A DNA stretch of 64,000 nucleotides, taken from NCBI RefSeq assembly GCF_026210795.1, contig NC_089429.1:7101001-7165000 (forward strand). The letters are read 5' to 3'. A model generated the notes under the pieces. It had not been told where the DNA came from, searched no databases, and was given only the letters and a program-made list of their open reading frames with translations. The position numbers and the translations under genes were made by a program. Origin of the DNA: Rhizophagus irregularis (taxonomy: Eukaryota > Glomeromycota > Glomeromycetes > Glomerales > Glomeraceae). Of this stretch, positions 33,730-44,742 are shown piece after piece (position 1 is the stretch's first letter; each line of letters starts with the position of its first letter).

Positions 33730-35940
33730 TCTTTCGATAAAGAATAATAATTTATTTGTTTTTTTTTAAGAAGTAAAAAAATTTTTTGGTTTGTTTTTTA
33801 CAAGATGGATACTTTTTACGCGTTATTTATACATGAAATTTTTCATAATCAAGATAAATTAAAAGTTTATGCAATTAAATTAAAATATATATATATATAT
33901 TGTAAATTTTTAATAAAAATATATTCATAATTATTTATTATATTTGAATAATTGTTAATCAATATATATATATATACCAAAACATTATTCAAATATAGTA
34001 TTCAATATATTTATTATAGCAATTACAGATAATTATGTAACATAACAATCGATTTAAATCGGATAATAAACGCGGGTTTATATTTGAAATGTTTCTTCCA
34101 TGATATTAGTACAGGCAAATGTTTTATTGTAAAAAGGGAGTTCATACGAAGAAAATCCATACTCATGGCCAACTTTACCATTATTTTTTATTATTATCAG
34201 TTATTATTGATCTATAAATAAAATTCGACGATATATTTAATATATCTGTATTCTTTATTTAAGTATAAATAGGGGTTAGCACATAAGATTTTCTTACGGC
34301 AGGCCGATGAGGAGATATTCCTTTACTATGGATACACGAGTAATGAAATTACAAGGGCATGTGAACATGAGTACCAGCAGATTCTCAATGACAAAAAAAT
34401 ATTTTACCAAAGAACACCACGATTTATTTTTTATTTCATGGTAAAATAAAAGAACGTGACGTGCAGATTATATTCTACAAATTCCTTGTTTAATTGAATA
34501 ACGAATTAAAACCACCGACATTTCCTGTCCAATGACGACCATTTTCATTGTCTTTCCAATATTTTATTAATTATTAAAATATATTTCGTGAAAGATTAGA
34601 TCATGATAAATATTTAATACTTGAACCTGTTACTTTGCTAAATTGATATCAACAAGGATATTACCATAATATTACCATAATTTGAATAATAACTTGCCAG
34701 ATATGAAACAAAAAAATTCTTTATAATACAGTAATAATTATTATTATTATTACAAATGTGTCACATCAGCGATCCCATCTAATATGTTCTGAACTTATTA
34801 AAAAAAAGGTAAAGAATTCATATTTTGAAACAAAACAGTAATTTATACAATTTATATAATAACTATATTAGGAATAGTAACGTAAAATTTTTAAACTTAG
34901 TATGGTAGTACGTAATTACACACTTGGGACAAAGAAAAAAAATTTTAATTTTAGGAATTTCTTATTTTAAAATCTTTTCATTTTTCTTCTCTCTTAGTAA
35001 AATGATATCATATGCGATAAAAGGTGCATATAATTGATTTTATCAACTTTAGCATATGAATTACATTTCTCGTTGATTGGTAAGATATGCTGGGAATTTA
35101 TTCACCCGTGTGAAACCTTACATCATTTGTACTATTATAAAGTTATTGCATTGTTTTAACAGCACATAAAACTATTGGATAATTATATTTTCGTCGTAAA
35201 TTACTATTATTAATTTTTAAATTAATTTTTTCATTTGGATTAGAATTTTATTTACCGATTTTGAGTAAATATTTTTTTGTATCATTCAAAACTTGTTTTG
35301 GTGAAGTATCATTTTTTAAATTGTGAGTAATTTGAAACATGACTGAAAATGATCTAAATAAAGATCTTGACCGGCTGATTTATTGATGACCCATGTAAAC
35401 ATTCAAGGTTCTAAACATTCTATAATTTTATAACTCTACGTTTATAATTAGCCACCCCATTTCCAAAGTGAAATTTACTAAGATTCGAAATTTCGATGCG
35501 CGTACTTTGAATATTTATTGAAATGTATATTTTTGGTATTTCTTTCCATCACTCTTTTATTCCAAAAGAGTATTGATCGATAAAGGCTTAACCTAATTTA
35601 ATTAAGCGTTTTGGACATGAAAAAATGAAACTTTTTAATTTAAACTAGTTCATTTTAATGGTGCCCATTTTAATTCAGTGAATCATAGACAACTTTATCA
35701 ATTAGTCTATATATGTATAGTACAATGATACTGACTTAGCCGAGCGCATCGCAGATGGAAAAGTTCTAGGCGACTAAATAATGAATTGCGCAGCATAATA
35801 ATATGATCATCGAGGACGTATTTTTTGTTAGTTGTAATAGTGATTTAAAAAATTATTTATTATTCGTAATTATGAAATATATGTTTAATTATAATGAAAT
35901 TAAACGAATAAAAACGTTTTGCATGACTTTAAAAATTTAC
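33730..35940. other. Gene-poor stretch
   Basis: There is no supported gene. (TA)n runs lie near 33885-33900 and 33965-33978. Poly-A/T and short unconnected frames fill the rest. Confidence 0.45.
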
Positions 35941-35949
35941 AATGAAGTT

Positions 35950-36144
35950 TTATGGGTCGGTTCTTGAAATCAGTTTGGTTCGGACTTCGGAACGGTTTTT
36001 ATTATGGTTAAAAATAGGTTTAAACCCAGGAGACTCAGAGTCCTCCGAATTTAGATCGATTCGAGAATTGACTACATCAATTTCCAAATTAGAGTTTTTG
36101 TTCTGCGGGCGATGAAACATTTCGGATTTGTTTCGCCTACTCAT
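35950..36144 (-). CDS. Small polar protein, hypothetical
   Basis: A 64-codon frame from ATG to TGA is rich in Asn, Ser, Arg and Asp (for example SRIDLNSEDSESPGFKPIF). It is less AT-biased than its surroundings, which favours real coding. There is no signal peptide, membrane segment or known motif. The upstream region on the minus strand shows no extra exon I can support. It may be a short gene or the last exon of one. Confidence 0.3.
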   Translation of the reverse strand: MSRRNKSEMFHRPQNKNSNLEIDVVNSRIDLNSEDSESPGFKPIFNHNKNRSEVRTKLISRTDP

Positions 36145-36834
36145 AAAGCCACTTCTTTTGATTTACGGAAAAATAACTAAAAGGCAACTTGATAATTTTC
36201 ATGTTTTAAGTAGAAGTTGGATCGGTTATCCAGCAATTTTTTGAAATCTTTTTTTTTTTATTATATGCAATATATATATATATTTATTATTATTTAAATT
36301 ATATTCATTTATATGCCCTTGAATAAATTTTACGATAATTCATTCATTCATTATACAGTATACTTCAAAATATTTTACTTTTTTTACGTTAATTATTTCC
36401 GTATCTTCGTTATCCATCCGTATAATCCAAACAATAATTATGTATGAAATTAAACACACGCATATCTTTCTTTGAAAGGAACATAGAGGCGTTATTATTT
36501 CGATTAATTTAGATTACAGGCTAAATGATTTCATATTTGTTTTTCTTTAGTTGTTTCGTTTCATAATTTACACAAAGATGTTGAAATGGCGCGATATTTC
36601 TTTATTTATAATATTTATGATTTATTTCCGTAATTTCCGCGATTTTCCACGATTTCATGCGTACCCTTATTCGTTTCATTTGTCTTTTTATGGTTTGTAT
36701 GTTGCTGCGCAAGGTTTAAAAATTAAATATAAAAGCAACCATAACAGTCCCGGTCAAAAATAAGAATATAAAAAGATATTCTAAACAAAAATTTAAGATA
36801 TTAATTATGATTTTATTTCATTAACAAAAAAAAA

Positions 36835-37495
36835 AAATCATTCCCTCAAGACCATCAAAACCGTCTCCCCCAAACCATCCTCAAAACCGTCCTCCTAACC
36901 TTCCTAACCTTCCTAACCTTCCTAACCGTCCTTACCGTCCTTACCGTCTTCAAAACCATCCTAATTATCCATCAAAACCGCCCATCCTAATCGTCCATCA
37001 AAACCGCCCATCAAAACCTCCATCAAAACCTCCATCAAAACTTCCATCAAAACCTCCATCAAACCCGTTCTCAAAACCCGCTCCTAAGAAAAAAAAAATT
37101 ATGGTTAGTTAAGATGAATTAATTAAAATGAATTTATCCAAATTACAACTCTCAACTAATTTAATCTTTTTGCAATCTATAGTATACGAAGTAATCTGCT
37201 TCATTCTTTTCCGTTTTCGTTTCACTTTTAAAAATTTTATCCAAAAATAAGATTAAACAAAAACGCTTTTTTATATGTAAAAATAAATTTTCAATCAAAT
37301 AAAATATTAATATGATTTTATTATAAAATGTAATGAAATGTGAAGTTCTTATCCATTGCTGTGCCATTATCTTAATCACGAAATCTCTAAAAATTATTAA
37401 TTTAGGTACAATATCTGCTGCGCCATCTTATAATATTAAAAAATCAAGCTGATGATTATCCTACACGAAAAATTTTAAATATAATTTCATCATGA
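36835..37495 (+). CDS. Proline-rich repeat protein, 5' end not found
   Basis: An open frame from 36835 to 37103 encodes about 90 residues of proline-rich repeats: IPSRPSKPSPPNHPQNRPP, then LPN/RPY tripeptides and PSKPPSKPPSKLPSKPPSNP, ending APKKKKIM. An intron of about 302 nt (GTTAGT at 37104 to TTTAG at 37405) joins in phase to VQYLLRHLIILKNQADDYPT and 10 more residues to TGA at 37493-37495. 9-bp (CTTCCTAAC, CGTCCTTAC) and 12-bp (CATCAAAACCTC) units make up the repeats. A frame at 36551-36763 after a CTTTAG may be an upstream exon but ends in TAA, so the beginning is unresolved. Function unknown; such sequences occur in cell-wall, secreted or RNA-binding proteins. Confidence 0.4.
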
Positions 37496-37844
37496 CATAC
37501 TCAAAACTAACATTCCTTATTTACGTTAAAACCTGAAAATGCAAACCAAATCGTCGAAATTTTGTAGCAACAATACCTCCATTTACCCTCAATAGTCAAT
37601 GCGAAAAATATAAATGTAAAAATTAATTCTTATCAAAATAGTTTCGACCTTTGCAACAACCTTTTAGAAAATAAAAAAATCCAACTAATAAAAATAGATG
37701 TGTAAGAATTAGAATTCAAAAGTTGTGGCGTAAGAAATTACAAGAACATTTCTTCAAATACTTTCGAAAAAATTTAATGATATGGCGATTATGGCGTGTT
37801 TGTGTGTCGTATGCATTTCCAATCATAAATCAAATAAATAAACT

Positions 37845-38420
37845 GGTTGAGAACAATCAAGCCGTTTTAATTTTTTAAAAGACTATAATAGGAAAATAGG
37901 GATGGTGTGTACCGTAATAAGCGACGCAAAAATCTGAGTTGATTCTTCAGACGAAATAGAATATTTACGGGATGAAAAATTAATGTTTCAAAATGGAACA
38001 ATAGACCTCTTTTCTTTTTGAAAAGACTGATGATATACAGTAAATATTTACTAAAAATAAGAACTTATGCCTTTGGGTAATAACTAATTATCCAAGGTTT
38101 TGCACAAATAAAAAAATGAAACGAAAATTTAGAAAGGGAGCATAGTACAGCATACCCTGTTATATAAAATAAGATAAATAATCATCAATTAAGTTTTTTA
38201 TATGTATTCATTGTTCCTGAATTCAGTTTTTGTACAATAATTTTGATGCAGATCGTACAACGACAAATGAACTAATAATATGACGGCTCGGTTGACTTAA
38301 CATTTCCTGAAATATATTACAAGAATTGTAGGACAAAAATAAAAAGAGAATATTTTAAAACAAAGAAAAATATTAACCACGATTTATTTATTTAACCAAT
38401 AATTATTATTTTTTCATGAT
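37845..38420. repeat. Duplicated block X, copy 1
   Basis: It matches 57296-57945 in the same orientation over most of its length. Shared tracts include GGTTGAGAACAATC, GTAATAAGCGACGC, GAGTTGATTCTTC, GAAACGAAAATTTAGAAAGG, CATTGTTCCTGAATTCAG and GATCGTACAACGACAAATGA. Both copies contain indels. No coding frame is preserved. Confidence 0.85.
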
Positions 38421-38544
38421 AACAAAAATCACTACCATTGATAGGTAGAGATAATAATAATATAATTTAAAATCTTTTTTTTTTTAAGTACTGTAATTAG
38501 TAATATTACGTAGAATTTTGAAATTTAAGTTCGCTTAGAATATA

Positions 38545-38925
38545 TTAGTGACGTTTGATTAGGGGTCTAGATTCTCAATTGTTTAATTTATTCTTTAATC
38601 TATTTGTAATACAAAAAGATTGCGAAGTAAAATTGGGGAGAAAAATTATTTCACAACTAAGAATTCTTAGAATTTTTACCTTGTTAAAGGCTTTTCTGCT
38701 TCGGAGAAAAATAAAATGCCGATCATATGATAATGTCAATGCAACAAGAAATAAAAAAAGGCTGAAAATTCTATGGATTTTTCGTGACCCGGGAATCCGA
38801 TAAATTTAAATCCACCATTATAGTAGTGGCGCAACAATTACGATATCCGGATAACAATTCTATATAATATAGACTCAATTTTTTATTAAAGTTGTACATA
38901 ATTACTAATTTATGAGTGAAAGTGG
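38545..38925. repeat. Duplicated block Y, copy 1
   Basis: It matches 56895-57290 in inverted orientation, for example GTAGTGGCGCAACAATTACG here against CGTAATTGTTGCGCCACTAC there. A 68-codon frame in copy 2 (57038-57244) is interrupted here by a 22-bp insertion and other changes. The frame on this strand (38555-38803) begins in the middle of the block and has no recognisable feature. Confidence 0.85.
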
Positions 38926-39460
38926 AAAAAGTGGAAAATTTACAGAAGGTTAAAAAAAAGTTGCATACGCGTCACGCGCGTCACGTCTAATGAATTAATG
39001 AATTTTACTAATTCACGACTTCGCGCAATTTGTGTTACAAAGTATTATAGTATTACACGTGGGTTAAAGTCAGTTACGTATTAAGTCAGTTACGTGCTTT
39101 TCCTTTTACAGTTACGAATCAAATTCTTCACAACAAACACGATAATTCCAACAAAGTACAATACGAAACACGATCCTAATTCAGAAACTGTATATAAATA
39201 GAGGTCTTGGTCTAAACAGTGGTTAAACTAACTTCGAAAAAATTTTTTTTCACAACTACCCGCACAACTATACATTTTTTTTCACAACTACTCGCGAACG
39301 TTTTGGTGCGCGCCATTTTCCAAACACGCTTCTGTGTTCTCCGGAAATTATTATTAATTTGACAACTTTATTATTTACCATTTGACTTCAGAATAAGATT
39401 ATAAAGTAGAAGAGTATAAGTTTATAATAAATTTGTTTGAAAGTTACTGAAAGCAACGAG
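38926..39460. other. Intergenic
   Basis: There is no clear gene. A GC-richer tract GCATACGCGTCACGCGCGTC lies near 38963, and GTTACGTATTAAGTCAGTTACGTG (38 bases before 39095; first 20 shown elsewhere as CAGTTACGTATTAAGTCAGT) is a short direct repeat of CAGTTACGT. It precedes the small gene at 39.5 kb and could hold its promoter. Confidence 0.35.
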
Positions 39461-39556
39461 GTAATTTATGATAAAAAATTATTTATGTCGTCTTTCATGG
39501 TAATTTGATAAAAGACTATTTACTGAAAGATCAATGACTTCTTTTTCTTTTGTTAG

Positions 39557-40205
39557 AATTGCTCGGGTCTACGAAAAAAAAATATCGGCGCTCTTCTCGC
39601 GTTCACCGCGTCCTCTTGAGAAAAAAAAATCGGATGGAGAAAATCAGAGAGAAAGAAATCGGAAGTAAAATTGGAACAGCTTAGCTTAATTTTACGAATG
39701 AAAAGGGACTTACCCGGAACCAAAGTGCAGATCAAACCAACTTATAGTAAAGAGGATCAGGCACAATTAAAAAAAGATCTAATGTTGGCGGGCGGAACGC
39801 GCACCTATAAAATAAAAATCTTACGGTCCTTCAAGGTAATTTATGATAAAAAATTATTTACTGTCAATGACTTCTTTTTCTTTTAAAATGTCGTCTTTCA
39901 TGGTAATTTGATAAAAAATTATTTACTAAAGATCAATGACTTCTTTTACTTTTGTTAGGTCAAGAGTTTTTAAATAAAGAATCAAATATCAAGGCGCATA
40001 AAAGAACATTGTCTTCTTGAAAGCTAGATCTTGTTGGCTGTATTTATTGATGAAACGTTCAAAAAATGAAAGAAGTTTACCTAGAGCTTATAAATATACC
40101 ATAAAACCAAGAGAGTTGAAAAGAATGTTTCATAAAGAAAAGGACAACTATTTTACCAGAATTAACGCGATGTCATTACAAATTGATTTTATTTTAAATG
40201 AATAA
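39557..40205 (+). CDS. Small multi-exon gene between paralogous introns, hypothetical
   Basis: Two intron-like segments share sequence: 39461-39556 and 39836-39958. Both start GTAATTTATGATAAAAAATT and end CTTTTGTTAG (with TACTTTTGTTAG in the second). They bracket a 279-nt segment that is open in several frames, the best ending MKRDLPGTKVQIKPTYSKED and TYKIKILRSFK. Joining to the next segment gives VKSF and a stop. Further on, NERSLPRAYKYTIKPRELKR and MFHKEKDNYFTRINAMSLQI (to TAA at 40205) read well. No single spliced frame covers all pieces, so the model is uncertain or broken. The composition is basic; the family is not recognised. Confidence 0.3.
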
Positions 40206-42600
40206 TTGTACTTTTATCTGTTTCAAGTGCATATTAATTTTATTCCGTCCACTAGTTACTAGTTTCCTTTGCATTCTTTTCTAGTAATTTCTTATTATTA
40301 TTTTTGGATTCCCTCCGATTTTCTTCATCTTCCTCCCGATTCTTTTTTCTCATGGTGAGAATTGATTTTTTTTTTACTATACTTGGCATGAATTTTGTCG
40401 AACCTGTATAAGATCTATAGAAGCAAATATTAACAAAAAAAATAAAAAAAAATATGAATTAGATATTAAACTCAGAATTTAAAGAATAAATCTGCTATAT
40501 ATTATATTATAATAAAACGTTTCTTCATAAAAAAATAGCATCACTTTTAATTATTTGCATTATTTGTTAAGATCGCATTATTTGTTAAGATCTAAAAGCA
40601 GATCATGTAGAGATTATTAGTAACCATGCGTGATATAGAAAAAGATAATCAAAAGTTGGTTCACCCTCAAGGTGCACCCGCGGTTTGGTTTACAGTTTGT
40701 TCGACTCTAGTATATAGTTTCTATGTAATTGTACTGTAACTTAGTTCACGTTGAAAATAAAAATAAATAAAAAGATCATCTCAATAGGTTTTGAAAAAGT
40801 AAATCTATAAATTAAAAGAAAGGAAGCTATTTTAAAATAAAAACAACAAACCTAGTGAGTGTCATTGTTGATATATAACGCATATGATACATTATCATAA
40901 CTGTAAGCTGTAATATTGGTGTTGCTTCCTTCTAAGATTTCATTCAAAATTTCGGCTTAATACATTGGATTTACTACTTTGTTAACGTGTTCAGTTCGAC
41001 ATGCATTATCAAGTGAATGGGCTTTTAAAAGAAAAGCAAAAAATTTAGAAAGTCTAAATGATAAGAATTTTATATTAATGTTTTTAAAAAAAATTCAGAG
41101 TTCAAGTATATCGAATTAATTGTAATTAATATATTTATCATTGGCAGCGTCCCTAGCAGATAATGAATCAATTTCGTCTCTCGTTCGATCACTTAGATAT
41201 TGATTGCGACACAACAAACTAAAAGAAAAAGGAATTGGTGTATTGACTAGTGAAGGCATAATGACAAAATGTTCTAATGTAGAAAAAAAAATATACAAAG
41301 AAGATTCATAAGAAACCCAAGTTATGAGATATAATAAATGATAATTGACGGAAATTGACGATGTCATATTGTTAAAGATTCATCACTGGGTATGAACGGT
41401 AGAAGCAATTTCACGCGGGTTTGATGCTTGATCTATTTTATTAATACGCAAAATCAATTAAATTTATTAATACAATAGTGATGATACGATAAAAAAAATT
41501 TGGTCAAATTAATCGAGACTTTCTATTGTTATTTTAGTACACTTGTTAGTATAATAAAGAAGGTATAATTTCATGAAAAATATTATCATCAATTTTCTTG
41601 ATATTATTAATATATATATTTTTTTTATTAAAAGTGATGTTGAATAAAGATCAAATATATTAAAAAAGACTTTAATGATTTTTAGGAAGGATTACAGCTG
41701 AACAGCCAACACTGTTTAAACATCCTATAGTGGTTGTGTAGGATATATTGACAATTATATCATCAACGTCATCACACAGAATTTGTGAAGGCTGTTGATA
41801 GAGTACAGCTTTAAGTCATTTATGGTTTTGCCATTTGAAGTTATGAAGAGATTAATTGTGGTTGGCTTGTAGTTAGATATATAATTATATGATTTAAATA
41901 TATTACATACTTAATTTATAAGATCAGCAGCAATACCGTGTCTTCCATCAAGAAATATTTATCACCGAAAAACGTCATAAGATGAGATCTAAACAGCCGA
42001 AATTAAATAATTAAAGAGAGCTAAACGGGTTCAAATTGTTTCAAACGTTGTATCCAACACACTTGATTTTTATTAATAAAATCTTGATAATATGGTTAGA
42101 ATAAGATTATTGAGAAAATCAAGCCATTGTCCTGCTCTTTCATGAACATTCACTTACAAGCTCAATTATGACAAGTGATTAGGACCAGCATAATTAGGCA
42201 ATGTACCTAGTGCGTTGGAGTTCGTTAAACGAAAACAATTTAGACACAAATCACGAGTTAGTGGCTCATGATTTTTCAATTATGTTATCAGATTTGTTAC
42301 TGTAGCAACATTCAAATTATATATATATTGAAGGGATTGATGTAGAAACTTTAGCTTTAATTATTTATTATTTATTATTTATTATAGATTATTTGGTATA
42401 CATAATCGTGAATCTAGTGAAGCAGTTACGCAGTAGTACTGATTCTTGCTGTAACAACTGCTACAGTTATGGTTGTAGGCATACTCAGGATTTGAGCTGA
42501 TAAAAGAAGCCGCAGGTGACTAGCCTTGATTTCTTGGATATAATTAAATTCTATTAAATTTACTTAATGTTCGGCAGTGATATAAACAATAAAAATTCGA
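40206..42600. other. Gene-poor stretch
   Basis: Only weak candidates. A 33-codon minus ORF near 40240-40350 is Lys/Glu/Asn-rich (MRKKNREEDEENRRE). A minus frame lies at 41116-41367 (listed separately). A direct repeat AAGATCGCATTATTTGTTAA occurs near 40569. The rest is AT-rich. Confidence 0.35.
41116..41367 (-). CDS. Hypothetical 83-residue protein
   Basis: The ATG-started frame has a hydrophobic N-terminal half (LLYLITWVSYESSLYIFF) that could be a membrane segment. It is followed by a polar C-terminus (LSDRTRDEIDSLSARDAAND). There is no recognisable family and no splice context. Protein-like composition in the tail is the only support. Confidence 0.25.
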   Translation of the reverse strand: MTSSISVNYHLLYLITWVSYESSLYIFFSTLEHFVIMPSLVNTPIPFSFSLLCRNQYLSDRTRDEIDSLSARDAANDKYINYN

Positions 42601-43985
42601 AACCAAATATATAATAATTTTATAAAGTTGTATATTTATTACAAGTTTACAACGGATTCGGGAGAATTTGTTTGACGAGTAAGTACAAATGTAAATTTTT
42701 TATTTACCGTTATAATTAAAATAATTAAAACAATTACCTTTTTTTATTAGAAATGAAATAATATTAAATCAAGAACATCAATCAATCAAAATTCTCTTGT
42801 TACTTGCAAAACTAATAATAATCAATCAAACCCATCGCGATATAGGCCTATTCTACTATTCTACCACGCTCTCCTCTTCTGATTCTTTGCTTATAAGTTA
42901 TTCTCAATTCTTTTGTGTTTGTTGCTAAATGTTATTCCATCAGTCTTTCATATGTTCAATATCTAATCCATATTCCTATTAAGCTCCTATATGATTGCGT
43001 TTTTGGCCGATTTATCAAACGTAAAGACCCCTTTTTCAATTGATTTTTAATCTCCTCTTCTTTCTTTTGGTCGCTTCCCCAATTTCCAATAGCTTTTAAT
43101 CCCACGTTTCTAACTTCTGAATTTCGGTAGTGTAATCTCTAAAAATATTGCCATATTTCTTTACCATTGTTCTATTTGTTTTTTTTCCTTCTGTATTAAT
43201 AAAATAAGGTAGTTGAACAATTCTCAGCAAACCATAAATAGTGATACAAAACTCTACCTTTTGCCCTTACGAGAAATTGTAATGAGATTATCAGTTTGAT
43301 TGAAATATTTTTACGGATGTGCCGAGTAGCAAATCATGCTCATCTGGTAACCTTTCGAGCGCAGTGAGTGCGGCGATCTTGTAATTAAGAAGAGTACCCT
43401 CTTACATGGTTTCATAAGGACAAAGTCATATCTAATTCTGGTTAGAAGTTGAATGCGCAACAGCAACTTAGAATCTTTTAGAGACATACAACTAAAGTGT
43501 ATCCGCTGTGTCACTGTGTGTTTGTAGTTTAGAACATCATTTCGATGTAACTAAAGCCGTGAGAAATTCCATTTTCTCTTCCATTTTCCCTAACAGATAT
43601 TTGAAGTATTATTGCCTAAATTAATACAATCTGATGAGGGGTTTGCATCAATAATAAATAAAGAAATAAAATAATGACCGACTCATTGAATGCATTTTTC
43701 CTTCCATCGACTTTTTTTTTGAAGTTCGAGAGCTTAGAAAGCCATTGATCTCTAACCTACGATTATAGAACGAGAGTCTCCAATCATAAGAAGGAAAATG
43801 CATATTATTGTTATAATAACCAAAATTTTGTATCATTTATCTAATAGATCAAAGAAGATAAGAATGAAAAACATCTCGGAATGGTAGTGAATAAATTACC
43901 CCACATCCAATATCTATGATGACAGGAAAATGGTTGAATTAATTTTTGGATGACAGAAAAAGCCAAATAGATTCTTTCTCGATCC
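42601..43985. other. Gene-poor stretch
   Basis: No gene is supported. ATGCATTTTTCCTTC (about 43688) and GAAGGAAAATGCAT (about 43790) form the ends of a short inverted pair about 115 bp apart, possibly a tiny MITE remnant. The minus frame at 43648-43836 lies across it. Confidence 0.35.
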
Positions 43986-43989
43986 CAAG

Positions 43990-44239
43990 ATTTTTAGATG
44001 ATCTTTCAAATTACTTTTTCAGGTATTTGGAAAAAATTCCCGTCTTTGTCCTTTTAATAAGTTTTGTTTATAAGTTATTTAAAGATGAAATGTGTGATAC
44101 GTTAGGAGCCTTTTGAACTAATGTTCTTGAACGTTTTTTATCAACTTTAGAACGTGCAGACTTATTTCGCACCGAAAACAAACCAAGATGCTTGGTTTAC
44201 CATTTATCACCTGATTCCTGTTTTTTTAAACAATCCTAG
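43990..44239 (+). pseudogene. Broken gene fragment, unrecognised
   Basis: The plus frame reads FLDDLSNYFFRYLEKIPVFV and continues to DTLGAF, then a TGA. It goes on in the same frame with TNVLERFLSTLERADLFRTE and NKPRCLVYHLSPDSCF to TAG. One in-frame stop in otherwise protein-like text suggests a pseudogene. There is no known motif. Confidence 0.3.
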
Positions 44240-44742
44240 ACTACAATTGAGATAATAATGTGCCCACTACCATAACTCTAAATTAATTTTCGCTATTTAT
44301 AACTGATATTAATGGTAAAACACCCGATCTGTACGGATCATATTCGTTGAACAATTTCTTTGCCGGATTAAAATCCGTTTTTAACCCGGATATTAACTGC
44401 GGTTAAACAGATACTAATAAATATAGTTCATATTTTACAATTGTTTCACAAAAAATATATTTGTTTTAAAAATAAATAATAATTTTTTTTAAAAAAAAGA
44501 AATCAAAAAGAGGTGGCGTTCAAACGTTGATCAGATTATCATTTTTAAGGCTGATCCCATCCGGTTTTAACTCGTTCGATGATTACCATGATAACAAAGA
44601 CAATAACCAAAGTTTTTGTTGCAAGTAATATTTTATTTCCATTTATAATATACAATAACCATTTATCATAATACGATAACAAATAATTTATATAAACCAT
44701 TTTTTTTTTTACCCCAAATTTCCACACCAAATTTTTATCATT

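Noticed and set aside
38680-38705. Possible 22-nt intron in block Y present in copy 1 and absent in copy 2
   Set aside because: The extra piece cannot be placed so that it both starts with GT and ends with AG while leaving the copy 2 sequence. It is also palindromic and too short, so an ordinary small insertion is more likely.
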